DNA of 64,000 bases from Aplidium turbinatum (taxonomy: Eukaryota > Chordata > Ascidiacea > Aplousobranchia > Polyclinidae), in contig OU964934.1 in the NCBI GenBank assembly GCA_918807975.1, positions 4,588,001 through 4,652,000 of the forward strand. The letters run 5' to 3'. The position numbers and the translations under genes were made by a program. Below, one piece after another: positions 1 through 20,414 of this stretch (positions are counted from its first letter, which is position 1; each line of letters begins with the position of its first letter). The notes below the pieces were generated by a model. That model did not search any database, was not told the origin of the DNA, and saw only the letters and a list, made by a program, of their open reading frames with translations.

Positions 1-63
1 CGAACTCTGCAGGGACATGTCACTTGCAGCACCCTCACTTCTACAGGCTACGAGCCGCCACTG
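1..63. mobile_element. hAT transposon end (partial, runs off window)
   Basis: The window opens inside an element whose terminus reads GAGCCGCCACTG at about 52-63. This is the reverse complement of the CAGTGGCGGCT start seen in the complete element at 22832-25187, and both have a nearby GCAGCACC-like stretch. Only the last bases are present, so the target duplication cannot be tested. Confidence 0.5.
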
Positions 64-852
64 ATTCAAGGCCTGGACACGTTGAATCCATGTAAAAAAT
101 GCTGATTACTCCACGCCGGCTAGATTACCCAGCGGAAATCGTTTCACATGAGTTCACATGCTTTTAAGGAGTCTCAAAATTGAAGAAAAGCTTGTTTGTT
201 CATAACTGGTTTTAAACAAGTCATTTTACATTGATTGAAGGCCTGAATACGTTGAATCTATGTAAAAGAGGCTTATTTACTGTTTGAAGAACAATATCTG
301 CCATTTGAAGTAGTTTTATATCGGTTTACAAGACTTTGGTACAGCCCAAAAGCCGGCAAAGATTTTCGCAAAAAAAACGCCGTCGCGTAGGTTAGCGAAA
401 ACGCCGACACGCAGTGGTTAATAAGAATCTCTGCATATTTAAAAAAAAGTTGTTTCAAAGTAATTCTTTACTTCAACATGTGACATTTTTCCTGGCATAT
501 AACTCGGGCATGCCTACCCTAGGTATAGGCCAGGCCCACAGTCAAACTTTCCGTTCAGTAGACAGGAGGGCTACTTCAAATCATATTGTTACCATTGTAT
601 TAGCCAAAAAATTCACCAGAATGCACCTACTGCACCCCCTGAAACAAGTCAACCTTGAAAATAACTGAAACTCTTTATACAATAAATACTGCCTGACCAG
701 GCTACTCCAGGTAAAAAATTAAGACACAGAAAACCTATCAGAAGACCATGCTAGCTGCTATGCTTCTATAGCAAAACCAACTGAATTGAATGTCTTTTGT
801 TCACGTTATGGCACAATACAGTTTCGGGAGAGAGTTTGCGTTCTTGTACCAA
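64..852. other. Non-coding stretch with degenerate palindromic MITE pieces
   Basis: No gene is seen. Bases 64-105 and 224-268 resemble the dispersed palindrome family with core ACATTGATTCAACG...CGTTGAATCAATGT, best preserved at 59723-59810. The second piece is nearly a complete hairpin. The open frames at 273-458 and 414-668 have no recognisable motifs and look fortuitous. Confidence 0.4.
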
Positions 853-1005
853 AGACAGGCAAGACATAACAATACAACAGGGTTGAGCATTATCACTATA
901 TTATAACAATATATTTTACAGTTTGATTGTTAAAACTATTTGTAAATATGTAAAATATATTGCAATGATGCTCAACCGTGCTTTATTGTTGTGTCTTGCC
1001 TGTCT
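853..1005. repeat. 153-bp hairpin element (MITE-like)
   Basis: The left arm starts AGACAGGCAAGACA and the right arm ends TGTCTTGCCTGTCT. Pairing continues inward for about 55-60 bases, through a GGTTGAGCAT/ATGCTCAACC block and an AATATATTTTACA/TGTAAAATATATT block. I found no convincing target duplication, so the superfamily is open. Confidence 0.7.
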
Positions 1006-1565
1006 TTATTTCACAATGTTATCTAAACTTTTTACATTGCAAAATACCGTAGCCTATCCTACTTGCGTAGCGATTTAAAACAAAGGCCTTTTGAAGACTT
1101 ATTTAAAACTCACTTTCCAAGCCTTAAGCCTGTCTAAATCAAACAGGTCAACTAATGACAAAAACCAATCAATATTCATTCCAAAGCAAAAACATAGCTA
1201 ACGCTGCGTAAAGAACCTTACGAAAGACCTGCTTTTCTTGCGATTGCGCGCTAGATAAAGACGAGCAATGGAACGAGACTACTAATGTCACTTCTCTCTT
1301 ACGATAGAAATGTTATTTAGCATGATATAGGCATGCATTACAAATTTTAGCTCAATATCTATTACAGTTTCGGAAATATGATGCTTTAAAGTTTTAGGTA
1401 CCCCCTAAACTTTCTGCATTTGCATTGCAGTGCAAACGAAAGTTCAATTTTTCGAAAAAACTGTACACAAGAGCATCTTTTAATGGCCATATTCGTGATC
1501 AGCGACCCCTAAATAGCTAGAAACGGTGCTTCTCTTCCCAGTGACATTTTGGTGTACACACTGTG
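1006..1565. other. Non-coding stretch upstream of the duplicated tubulin unit
   Basis: No gene, RNA or clear repeat is seen. Similarity to the second tubulin locus begins only at about 1566. Confidence 0.3.
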
Positions 1566-2116
1566 TTATCCATAAAAAACCAGCATCTAATTTGCCCTCA
1601 AAGCAAACAACACCCACAAATCGCTTTTCACAAGGGCATGGCATCACCACAGCGTAAAAACTGGGCCGCACCAATAGAGTTTGTTCTATATTTCAATTTT
1701 TCAGTTTGGATTTCTTGTCCTCACTCCATTGTTTTCACAAGTCTTGAAGTCACTGAACACTACCGTGACAAACGAATTTGGGAGTGAGCGACTCGTGGTT
1801 TGTCGACGTGCCTGAGCTTATCTCATTCCCATGGTTACCGAATTCCATGTGCCAAGAACCTTTTGTTGATTACCCGTATGGTGACGTCACGACGATAAAA
1901 GGAATACAAAAATTGAACGGCGATAACAGCTTCCATCAAGAGCATAAAGAGACCAACGAAGAGGCTTTTTGTTTAATGAAGCCTTAACAGCCAATCAGAA
2001 AGCGGGAAGTTTTGCTTAAATTTACTAGCGCTGACTAAAATTTTATTCGTTTGAACAGCAAGGACACATAATAGTCGTCAAGCTCGTTTTCAAAGTTTTT
2101 ACCTACTAACTTCAAA
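1566..2116 (+). promoter_or_regulatory. Promoter and 5' UTR region of alpha-tubulin copy 1
   Basis: This segment is closely similar to 38874-39525 in front of copy 2. Both carry a full CRE-type palindrome TGACGTCA (1882-1889), followed six bases later by a TATA-like GATAAAAGG (1894-1902), and a CCAAT box within CAGCCAATCAGAAAGCGG (1991-1995). CRE and CCAAT elements are typical of strong, cell-cycle or housekeeping animal promoters. The start site is not directly visible. Compared with copy 2, a segment of about 100 bases that holds a second, inverted CCAAT box is missing just before the CCAAT box. Confidence 0.7.
1882..1889. promoter_or_regulatory. CRE palindrome, tubulin copy 1
   Basis: TGACGTCA, the full-site binding sequence for CREB/ATF-type bZIP factors, sits at the same place in copy 2 (39190-39197). 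Both are immediately followed by CGACGATAAAAGG. That both duplicates keep it supports function, but the copies are young enough that conservation alone is weak evidence. Confidence 0.6.
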
Positions 2117-11544
<9,428 letters not shown>

Positions 11545-12066
11545 GAAGATTCATTCACTTGATGCTTTTTGTTGTTTTATTTTGTTTTTGTACTTTTTGT
11601 ATCTTTGTTTTCTTCGGAATTTCCAATAATGTTGAATTTTATATCTTGCAACTGTAATCATTGGTGTAGGTCGGCTTCCAAGCTTTTTTGTTGTTGTTGT
11701 TGTTGTTGTGTTAAGTATATTTTTTTTTTGTTTTTTCTCTTTGATATTGTAACGACCACGTATTCTAACTTTAGCATCGTAATAAGTTCTTTTTTTGTTT
11801 TTTGTGGGATTGACTACTCTTGTCCAATTCATTTCAAATTTAAAGATTATCTTGGGAAATTAAAAATATTAATTATCCTACACTGTTTTATCCATGGAAA
11901 GTTAAGACCTTTTGATTTCGCCATATTTTCTTTTTGTTGGTGCCAAACTCGTATTTTTACTTTGTCGTTCCTTTTCGTGTTTGTGCCAGCAATGAGAAAT
12001 AAAATTAAATTGAAATGTAAAGCGTCGTTTCACATTCAAAATAAGAAATCTTGTCTTTTGAATAAA
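11545..12066 (+). other. 3' UTR and polyadenylation signals of tubulin copy 1
   Basis: The sequence matches copy 2 for only about 70 bases after the stop, to roughly 11617, then diverges abruptly. Candidate AATAAA signals are at 11998-12003 and 12061-12066. A long open frame here (11569-12177, plus) is rich in Phe and Cys from T-rich sequence and is unlikely to be coding. The 3' end is therefore unrelated to that of copy 2. Confidence 0.5.
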
Positions 12067-13610
12067 AAAAAAGATCCAACTATACAAAATACAAAAATAT
12101 GCAGAAGGCGACCAAGGCAAGTTAAAATTTTGCGAAAGTCATCCAAGTTTTTCCTACCAAAGTCTTTGATTTTGTGAACTTTAGCATTTTTCCTGACCTG
12201 TTTTCTTTTCTCACATAATTTTCTTCAGTCATTTTAGACCTTTTGCTGTTTAAACGAAAGATGTCACAATAAGAAACTGCATAGATTAGACAATATGGTT
12301 CCATGGAAAGTTTGGACGTAGGTCACTAAGCGGATTTTACAGTAGAAAAAAATGCGAAATAAAAAATATAAAAAGCAGAGATGACATTGTCTGCGAGTTT
12401 TTTGGAGGAGTGTGGGGTGTGGCAACGAGGAACAAACTACAGACCATACCACCAACGACTACACCATTATAACTTACGTTTTCCAACTGGTGTAGAAGAT
12501 AGGCTTTAAGCACCTTGAATAAAACAAACAACTGGTTGTTTTCTAGCATTCTTAGCGTGCATGGAAAACATCAATACTCTTGTGATGATTGCTAACTAGG
12601 CTAATCATTTTCTCCATGTTTCTCCACTGAATGCAGATGTCCTGAAATTGCATTGCTCAAACGAATACCTCAAAGTCAAACCATTTCTTGCCATTGGTTA
12701 GTTGATTACATAACCGGCTGAGCTTTCGATGCAATTTACAAAAAGGAGTAAATGCATTAAAATATGAAACTTAGTTAGTAGCTTTATTATCCATTTCTTC
12801 TACAATGGTCTTATAAAACCTTCAAAAATCTAAAGCTGAGAAAAAAGGTTTGCATTTGTAAAGTTATATCAAGTGCAATTTCAAGTTAAAAATAGGCTAA
12901 TTCACTTGGAACAAAATTTTACCAGAAATAGGTGACGCAAAGTTTGTTGAGGTTTTTTTTCTCCAACAAGCTCTTGTTGAGTGACGCATAATTTAGTGTG
13001 GCATCATTTGTGGCAATAAGCTCGTGATTGCTTTGGCCGCAAGGAGGCGCAAAGCAATCATCATTCGACCACTGGGCAAAGTTTTTCTGTCTGTAGTTCG
13101 GTGAACGTTCTTTACAAACCACCGCAGCACGCCGAATACTCAAGTTTAAGTGCCGCATTGTAGCCTAATTTAAGTTGAGAAAAAAGGAGCGAACGAACAC
13201 GGATTCAAACAGATTTGATACAGAACACTGAAAGCAAATGGAATAGTCTAAGCTAAGCGCAGTCTGTTTCGCCCGTGGTAGGATTTCCATATGTGAGGTT
13301 TTCTTTTCCTACCTTGCTCTTCTTCGTGATGCTGAACATATCAAGATGTGTTCCTCCTACGACTATTAACGCTCTTGGTACCGCTCCACGACGACCAATT
13401 GTCTAATTAGCACGGATTAGCATTGTCTAATCACTCTAATTGCTTACTTTACAATATAGATACTAATAGATACCAATATACAATATGACTAGGAAACTAT
13501 GTTTGGAAAGGTAGTGCACACCGCTACGTAATACCATAGCGAAACAGGTCTTTAGTATCCACATTTTGAAGTAAGCGACCATCATCCTGCTAAAACCAAA
13601 ACTCAATTTT
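12067..13610. other. Non-coding stretch, nothing recognised
   Basis: AT-rich sequence without splice-supported coding signal or clear repeat. A motif CCATGGAAAGTT occurs at about 11893 and again at about 12301. Confidence 0.3.
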
Positions 13611-13614
13611 ATTG

Positions 13615-13795
13615 CACTCTAATTGTCATCATCATTGTTACTTGTCAGCCATTGTTGTTCCATTGCAGGATGAAGGCCTTCTCCATATCTTTATAATTTT
13701 GTCTGTCTTTGCACGTTTGTGTCCAGTGTTTGTCGAACTGGTAGAGTTCGTCTCGCCATCTTGTTTTCTGTTTCCAACTTTTGTGTTTGTACTCT
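13615..13795 (-). mobile_element. RTE-like LINE 3' fragment
   Basis: Read on the minus strand, about 13790-13645 encodes the end of a non-LTR reverse transcriptase: TRWRDELYQFDKHW, then CKDRQNYKDMEKAF, then ILQWNNNG and a stop. This RW..DEL......W......DR..Y..MEKAF pattern is the usual C-terminus of RTE-type LINE proteins. Just after the stop comes a short ATGATGATGAC-rich tail, as RTE elements often have in place of poly(A). Only about 50 codons remain; the 5' part is absent. Confidence 0.7.
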
Positions 13796-14002
13796 AATTG
13801 TACTGTGTAATAAATTTCCAACTTTGAAAAACTTCAAGATCTAATGATGTTCCACCTTGTAAATACGGGGGATGCAAACTTCGAACATGAGCTGGCTTGT
13901 TGACGATCATGTCAGAATTTTTGAAAAAGAGTTTTTAGTTTTTTCAACGTTTGCTCACAGATCCGATAAAATAAACATTACACGCATGGCTAATTGTAGT
14001 GC

Positions 14003-14085
14003 CCGACCCAGACAGCAAAATTTTATGTTGACTTAACGTCTGCAGACGTTAAATCGATGCAAAAATAACGGATTTTGCTGCGGGC
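14003..14085. repeat. Palindromic MITE (GATTCAACG family)
   Basis: CCCAGACAGCAAAATTT ... AACGTCTGCAGACGTT ... GGATTTTGCTGCGGGC folds into a hairpin around a CTGCAG centre. It matches the better-preserved copy at 59723-59810. Confidence 0.6.
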
Positions 14086-14204
14086 TTTCAAGGAAAACCG
14101 CGTCTTCTTTGAAATCCAGGAAATTGAATTCAGGGGATTGTAAGCACTGAATTTGTTTTTTTGGTTTTGTGGCCGTGCTATTTATTGATATATAGCCTAC
14201 TAGG

Positions 14205-14362
14205 CTACATAATTTTTCATTCAGGCACGTTTTAAACCTTTCAAGGTTTTGCCACCTTTTCCCGTTCATTAACGTGCTGGTAGGTCTATATCGATTTTTG
14301 TAGTTAGTATCTTTTTCGTCCCGGACGCGTTAATGACGAAAAATAAAATGATTGAATGATTG
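14205..14362. repeat. Dispersed repeat, copy 1 (partner at about 37715-37855)
   Basis: Shares several blocks in order with the later copy: GGTTTTGCCAC, GTTCATTAACGTGCTGG, TAGTATCTTTTTC and GACGCGT.AATGACGAAA. The two ends run into simple repeats (ATGATTGAATG here, GGTATGGTATGG there), so it may be a SINE-like tail. Family not recognised. Confidence 0.55.
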
Positions 14363-14520
14363 ACTGAATTTTTGTAAGAATATCTAATCGCATTTTGGCT
14401 AGTGCTTCATACACACGTAGATTGTAGATTTGCCGGTATGTTACATTGTTAGAGCTTCGGTAGAGAGTTTGTCTTGTTGAATCATAGGCATACGAAGCCG
14501 AGCAACGTGATCAAGTTTAG

Positions 14521-15180
14521 CATCTTCAAGTTTATTACATTTACATAAACATAAAACTACGCAACAAATTAAGTATCGAACGTTTTCGACATCACAAGAT
14601 GTCCTCTTCAGGAATAACATACATACAAATTAACTACATCTGAAAAAAATACAATGGTTAACTAAATCTATAAACAGAAAAAGACAAAAAACTGCACAGT
14701 ACTTCTGACTAGCTCAAACTAAACGATATAGGCTCCACGAGAATCAAAGGTAACTGCATCAAAAGGTGTTAAACAGGTCACATGATATGGTAAAAAGGCA
14801 AGGTGCGAAAAAACTAATTTTAAAATACAGAACAGAGAGCAAGAAAGACGAGCCGCAAGCATACAATTGTCTGTTTAAAAGTGGATTGTGACGTTTTATG
14901 TACAGGGCTTCCAAGATCTTAGTTTGATACTCAGACCTGCCTCTAGACATGATCTCAAACTGCTTGATAGAAACGTTATTTTGGCATTCTGTACATGAAA
15001 AAATGTGATCTTTAATTGCGCTTTTCTGTATAGAATTCAAATTCAGGTGTTCCCCAGCTCTAGTCGATAAATGTCTTGTTGACATACCGATGTATGTCAG
15101 GCTTGCATCACGCAAACAACTGAATTTATAAAAGTTACATTGTGTGGATGTGTTCAGCGATTACAATGCTTACAGCGGTG
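14521..15180 (-). mobile_element. Penelope-like element 3' part with GIY-YIG endonuclease domain
   Basis: The minus strand encodes CNLYKFSC, then DASLTYIGMSTRHLSTR and AGEHL, then SAIKDHIFSC, then ALYIKRHNPLLNRQLYA. This is the C-terminal endonuclease of Penelope-like retroelements: YIG, the catalytic Arg of the ...TR...H helix, and the Glu in KILEALYIK are present. The open part is 15115-14759, and the preceding codons extend to about 15180 without a start codon. Downstream on that strand lies a block near 14580-14610 with GAAGAGGACATCTTGTGATG and CGAAAACGTTCGATA, wording often found near Penelope 3' ends. The reverse transcriptase part is missing, so this is a 5'-truncated copy. Confidence 0.75.
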
Positions 15181-15310
15181 TATTTCTAATCAAGACTAGG
15201 GTCCTTTTTAAGTAGCTACAAACAACCATGATTTCTGACTCATACTGATTCTCAGTTTTTTTCTCATTTCTCACTCACTCAAGAAAAACTCCTAATTTTT
15301 GGATTCAAGT

Positions 15311-15346
15311 CGGCAATATAGGACGACAGAGCGTCCTACATTGCCG
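15311..15346. repeat. Short perfect-loop hairpin
   Basis: CGGCAATATAGGAC pairs with GTCCTACATTGCCG (13 of 14) around an eight-base loop. It is followed by a short direct repeat of GTCAATCGTTCTGGTG. Confidence 0.5.
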
Positions 15347-16523
15347 TCAATCGTTCTGGTGATGGAACCGTCAATCGTTCTGGTGCTTTTCATTTGGTGC
15401 TCTTGTTGCAAGGATTCTGTCCTTCAACATCAAGCTTATGATGTTGGAACGAATCAATAAATGAATCAATAGCAAAGATCATCGTGTCCTGATTACATCT
15501 CGCCAACTTAGGGTTGCCAGATGTTCACTATTTTAGTGAACAAATCACTATTTTAAGAAAATGTTCACTGTAAATTATTTTGCTAATAGTGATAGTGAAC
15601 ATGTTCACTATTCTGCTATTCTTAACAATTCTGTCAACAATTAATTTCTGTCAACAATTCTGTCAATATATTTTAGCCAATAGCCATGGATTAACCAGTA
15701 ACCACACACTTCTGCTGCTTAGAAACTAAAAGCACATGAGTCTGGTGCTTCGGGGAAAAAACCCTACGATGCTACCTCAGTGTAATTTTCCCAAAGCCAG
15801 GCTTGGCCAGTGCGAAGTCCAACAGTGGATGGAGTGTACACTGTACAGCCTAGGTAGCTTACAAACTGAAAGCCACCAGCCAGAGCAACTAACAGTCTAG
15901 AAGTTTGGCCATTTAACTGTTAGTTTATAGTCTATGTAGGCCAGGGCCAGCTACTCAATCATGTGAGATGTGGCTAATAAGTTAGGCTAGTTGAAATTTC
16001 CAAAAGTGCTGATGATGTGAAACCTGCCATAACTTACAGTCTACGGGGCAGTAAGCTTTAAACTTGTTAATTTTGCAAGAGTGGTAATACAAGAAACAAA
16101 TTTGCATCTGTTAAGACAAGACGATCTTCAATTTTTGCCGATACTTAACCCACACAAACTCTAACCCACCTTAAATTCAAATTCATTCCATGTGAGAACC
16201 AGTGTTGTACGTTGACGGCGTCAACTTTTTGTTGACGCTGAGGCTAGCGCCGTCAATTTATTTTTCAGTTGACGGAAGTGATAGCGCCGTCAACTATTTT
16301 GCCGATTTTAAGCGTCAAGCGCTAAGCGTCATTTTTTGTTTTCATGGAAAATTTCGTTTCACAATAAGAGTTTCACAATGTATTCTGGCCAGCGCGACTC
16401 ATCCGAATTACCAGTTTTTGCGTTGGTTGGAATGGCTCCCTGGAATACATGCGGAAGAAGTTCGCCAAATGGTGATCACCATGTATTGAGAACGAGGGAT
16501 CAGAGACAGAAAGCGAAAAATCC

Positions 16524-17284
16524 ATGAATGGCATCGCGGACGTTGAATATACTTTATTTCAAGAGCTCTATGCCCCTGAAAAGAGCGATGTTGGTGCAGT
16601 GGACCTCGTTAAAAGATTTATTCATGCTAAACTATCACAGCACGCTTGGAACAGTGATACCTTTCCGACTAAACGTTTTCAACTTGTTTTTGAAATACAA
16701 CACACCAATACCAACCAGCGCTAGTGTGGAACGCATGTTTTCACTTGGAAAGGACAATATGCGCAGGGGCGCCAGAACCGGGGGTGGAGCAGGGGGAGCA
16801 GATGCCCCCCTGCCATCAAATTTCTTTGGATGGGGAGGAAAGAGGGAGCAATGGTGCCTTTTTAAGGTCATGTAAGCTACTGCACACTTTGCAATATAAC
16901 AATTTATGCTATTCGCTTTTAGCCTAATTATAATGTTCTATTTTTGCCTCAAAATAATATTCAAGACACAAAATTCTCCATCACAGTAAGTTATAGCCTA
17001 TTACATGATTATAAAATAGCATGATGCCTTTCCGTGCCATTGTTCTTTGTATTGCTGATACTTGTATCATTACTCGATAATGAGCTAATAGATGAGCATT
17101 ATCGCTATATCTTATCTTAAAACTTAAAAAAAAAATTGGCCTTTCAGCAACAAAAGTGCCCTTATTTCATACTCCTGCCCCTCCAATCAAAAATCGCTTC
17201 GGCGCCCCTGAATATGCGTCCCAAACGCAGCAGATTGTCAGACAACCGTTTTGAAATGCTTGTTTTTCTGCAAAGAAATAACTA
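16524..17284 (+). pseudogene. hAT transposase C-terminal remnant (copy A)
   Basis: About 16524-16760 encodes, across two frames, YTLFQELYAPEKSDVGAVDL and then YNTPIPTSASVERMFSLG, the hAT dimerisation region. The frame is cut at DNM-R by the nested insertion. After the second copy of its duplication AATATGCG, the protein resumes as RSRLSDNRFEMLVFLQRN and a stop. The join is exact if one target copy and the insertion are ignored, which shows the insertion landed in a then-readable transposase gene. At least one other frameshift lies upstream of the insertion. Confidence 0.85.
16764..17210 (-). mobile_element. Nested 447-bp non-autonomous hAT (CAGGGGCG family)
   Basis: CAGGGGCGCCAGAACC at one end and GGCGCCCCTG at the other, between perfect AATATGCG duplications (16756-16763, 17211-17218). 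No transposase is present. Other copies are at 20746-21192 and, more diverged, 36902-37321. It has long purine/pyrimidine-biased stretches beside its termini. Confidence 0.92.
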
Positions 17285-17739
17285 ATAGGTTGAGCAGCTA
17301 ATTACAATACAGTCTCAAAACATAATACCTGCTCTTTATTTATAGCTATTGTTAGCCTGAACTTGGTTGAAATATTTGCGTTTTATGAGACGCCGGCAAA
17401 AAATAGCGCTAGAAATTAGCGCTGACGCCGTCAATTTCTTTAAGAGCTTACGCAGTCCTTTACGCCGTAAAGTTTTTAGGCAATTTGCGCTGACGCTGAC
17501 GCCGTCAAATTATTTCAATGACGCGTACAACACTGGTGAGAACACATAGTGGCAACTGTCTTAGCTTAGAATTTAGATGATTGATGATTTTATTTGAAGG
17601 GTATTGGGCTACTGACCTTAGCGCGTACACGTTGAATGTAACCATCAGCTAATTATAGCCTTTTATAGGTCTAGCTAGGCTATAGACTACACACTCACTG
17701 ACTCACTACACAGCTATACAGGGCCTTATGCCCAGATAC

Positions 17740-19102
17740 CAGTGGTGCCGAAGTTAGTTGAGGATTGGGGGGGATAAATCAAAATTTTATCAAATTTTAG
17801 ACAATTTTGAACATTGGGGGGGGATGCATACTTTTATACACAATTTTAGTGGTTGTGGTAGGCCTATTAGGTTTATTAAACAATCACCGGACCTCGGTAA
17901 ATTAGCTGCTAACAGCATAATACACAGACAAGAAATAGTGGAGATAAAAGCGCTACCTGTGCTCTTGTGAATGACTGCTGCAAGATTAAGAAACAAGCAA
18001 AGAAAAATTGGTACCTCCAGCTGGATTCGAAGCTATGACCTTCCAATGAATACTTAGTTTTTCCAAAAAAAACAACAGAAGTTATAGGCTACTTTTCTTT
18101 TTACCCTCTCCTTCACTAGAATCACTACACTTAGTGCGCTATAGGACAGAGTCAATAGTCAGGAGACTGAAAACAATCGAAGTTACAGAAGAACATTTGC
18201 AAATTTATGACAAAAATGCTAACTTTCAAACACATCACAAGAACTTGTTACAACCAAATTTCGTTTTACGGTAGTGCTCATCGAAAATACATTAGCACTG
18301 TCATTTATGCTGATGTCATTAAGAATATTTTGGTCAATGTTGCAAACAATGCTAGCATTTAACCTTTCCTGTCCCAAAGTATTTCTCAGTCAGGTTTTCA
18401 ATCTACGAAGATTGGAAAACGACCTCTCACAAGCAGCAAAGCTTACCGGGCAAAAAGAGGTTCTTAATCAGCTGGAGTATTTGAGAATAGAGAGGATTTT
18501 TTCTACTCGGACAATGCCTGGTAAGCTCTTTTGGCATCGTACAGAGATTTTGGTGCTGTTGCCTTGCTGAATGAATCAATTTGATAACTCATCGATTGTC
18601 TATTCAGCTCTGGATAATTTTTGACCATTTCAGGAACTAAGCCGGTCTTGAAAATTCGTGCAAGTTCTTTATACTTTGCCAAATCAGAATTCAGGCTACT
18701 TTCAAACCTCTCGGTCAGTTCAGACATAACTCTGTCCATGAACTGATTGTAAAGTATTTTATAACTTAATGCAGTTGAGTGTCTGCAGTAGCTGCCATCG
18801 AGCCTCCACCCAATCTTTCAGGGACTCTTCTTTGCCGTGGTGCTTGCAAATAAAATTAGCAGCAAATTTTTCCGGAATACCTTCAATGAAGGTACCTTCA
18901 TTGTCTAGCGTCAAATCCAAGACAATTAGAACTGCGATTAAACATCAATAAAAGAAAAACAACAGCAATTCGAGATGCTTACAAACAACTAAATCGAAGT
19001 ACAACTTCATGGCAACTAATTTTTTCTGAATTATTGGGGGGGATGCTGCCAAAATATTGGGGGGATATATCCCCCCCATCCCCCCCTACTTCGGCACCAC
19101 TG
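17740..19102 (-). mobile_element. hAT transposon with minus-strand transposase remnant
   Basis: CAGTGGTGCCGAAGTTAG and CTACTTCGGCACCACTG are terminal inverted repeats between perfect CCAGATAC duplications (17732-17739, 19103-19110). Long G or C runs (GGGGGGGG) lie close to both ends. On the minus strand about 18910-18320 encodes transposase pieces, ending with SFAACERSFSNLRRLKT, a stop, and LRNTLGQERLN, the standard hAT C-terminal dimerisation signature. Several stops and frame changes are visible; it is decayed. Confidence 0.9.
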
Positions 19103-19104
19103 CC

Positions 19105-20165
19105 AGATACTCCCCAAAAAGTAAAGAAGAAAAGACGAAACTGTGTGTAGCCTATAGGTTAGATTGGGAAAAGGATTCCACGTTTTCATCTTGGTTAAGA
19201 AAGTGCGATAGTGATCCACAGAAAGCAGGGTGCTAGCTGTGTAATGTGACTGTCAGCATTTCATGCAATGGTGTAAATGCCTAATTATAAATAACATAGT
19301 CAAGCACGTAAGCACACAAATATTGTAAAATCTGCTGCTGCATCCCAACAGATGAATGCGTCGTTAAATTTGTGTGAAGGTTAATACCGTACTCCGCAAG
19401 AGGAAAATGTGGTAGCTGCTGAATTGACTTATATTTTTCATAGTCTCAAACACGAAACACCACATTTCCTTTCATGCACAAGACTATGGAATGAAAGTAA
19501 TTAAACAGATTTTTGGAGATGAAGGATTTGCCAAGGAAATGACTGCTGGACGAACTAAAGCTTCTGCTATAGTAAATAATGTAGTCCAACTGTGCCCATT
19601 TTCTACGCAGCTTGCAGTAAAAGACTTAAAAACAAGAATTCCTTTTTCTATATCTACTGATGCCTCAAACAACAAACAAATAATTTAGAAAAATGTTTCC
19701 CGTGGCTGCGCAATACTACACAGTAGAGGAAGGACTATGTTTTAAAATTTTGGACTTTTATGAAAGCCCCTTTGAAGACTTCCGCTCTATTAAGCAACAG
19801 CTCTGCCATGTAGTTGAAGAAAAAGGTTCAACATGAGCAAATGTTTCTGCCTATGGTGTAGTGTAGACAATGCTTCTGCAAACTATGGAGTAAATAACTC
19901 TGTCTTTCAGAAGCTAGTCCAGGAAGAAATTGGAAACATTGTTGCTGCTCACCATAGCAACCATATATTGCACCACTGTGTCAAAAATGCTCTGAAGGTC
20001 TTGCCCCTTGACATACAAAATCTTGTGTTTCAGGTAATTTCTGAATTTTCTAACCCTATCAAAAACAGAGAAGAATTAGAAGAATGTTTCTCATTTTGTG
20101 AAGCTGAATTGTGTCAGACAATATCACACATAGTAGCCTATTGCAACAATTTTTTTGCATATTAA
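19105..20165 (+). pseudogene. hAT transposase remnant of the outer element
   Basis: The plus strand gives, across frames, a BED-finger-like start (near 19150: LDWEKDSTFSSWLRKCDSDP), then FGDEGFAKEMTAGRTKASAI, RIPFSISTDASNN with a catalytic-region Asp, then DNASANYGVNNSVFQKL and HHSNHILHHCVKNALKVLP. This order matches one lineage of animal hAT transposases with the conserved second Asp in DNA.AN.G and a C..H-like pair. The C-terminal dimerisation region is absent before the element ends. Stops interrupt it in several places. Confidence 0.75.
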
Positions 20166-20414
20166 GCAATAATTCTTTGCATATTTGGCGTGGTTGCGCA
20201 CATTTAGGTGCGTGGCTTGCGTTAGAGGGTGCGGTCGCGCGTGTTTTGGCATGCTTTTGAGAACTTTGAGGGTGTGGCCGCGCGCTTTCAAAATGTTCAC
20301 TATTTTGAGAAAAAAAATCTGGCAACCCTACTCGCCATCACCATGCCCAGGAGTGCAGTCGTCACACCGACGACTGCATATGAGCGGGCACGCTAACAAG
20401 CAACGTGTCGCTAC

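Larger units (their letters stand above)
16200..17535 (+). mobile_element. hAT composite element, copy A
   Basis: Ends CAGTGTTGTACG and CGTACAACACTG lie between perfect GTGAGAAC duplications (16192-16199, 17536-17543). GACGGCGTCAAC-type blocks fill the subterminal regions. The interior encodes the C-terminus of a hAT transposase, interrupted by another hAT at 16764-17210. Copy B (20415-21737) is the same element in inverse orientation, with the same nested insertion. Confidence 0.92.
15507..20330 (+). mobile_element. Outer hAT transposon holding two other hATs
   Basis: The ends AGGGTTGCCAGAT (from about 15510) and ATCTGGCAACCCTA (to 20330) are inverted repeats; TTCACTATTTT-type blocks lie just inside both. 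Flanks are CTCGCCAA (15499-15506) and CTCGCCAT (20331-20338), seven of eight matching, which suits the 8-bp hAT target duplication. The element carries its own decayed transposase near its right end and contains the complete insertions 16200-17535 and 17740-19102. Removing these leaves about 2.1 kb. Confidence 0.75.

Noticed and set aside
11569-12177. 202-codon open frame after tubulin copy 1
   Set aside because: T-rich sequence in the 3' UTR giving Phe/Cys runs; no motif, no conservation in copy 2, whose matching 3' UTR diverges at once.
16524-16724. Host gene exon
   Set aside because: The same sequence recurs in inverted copy B within transposon ends; it is hAT transposase.
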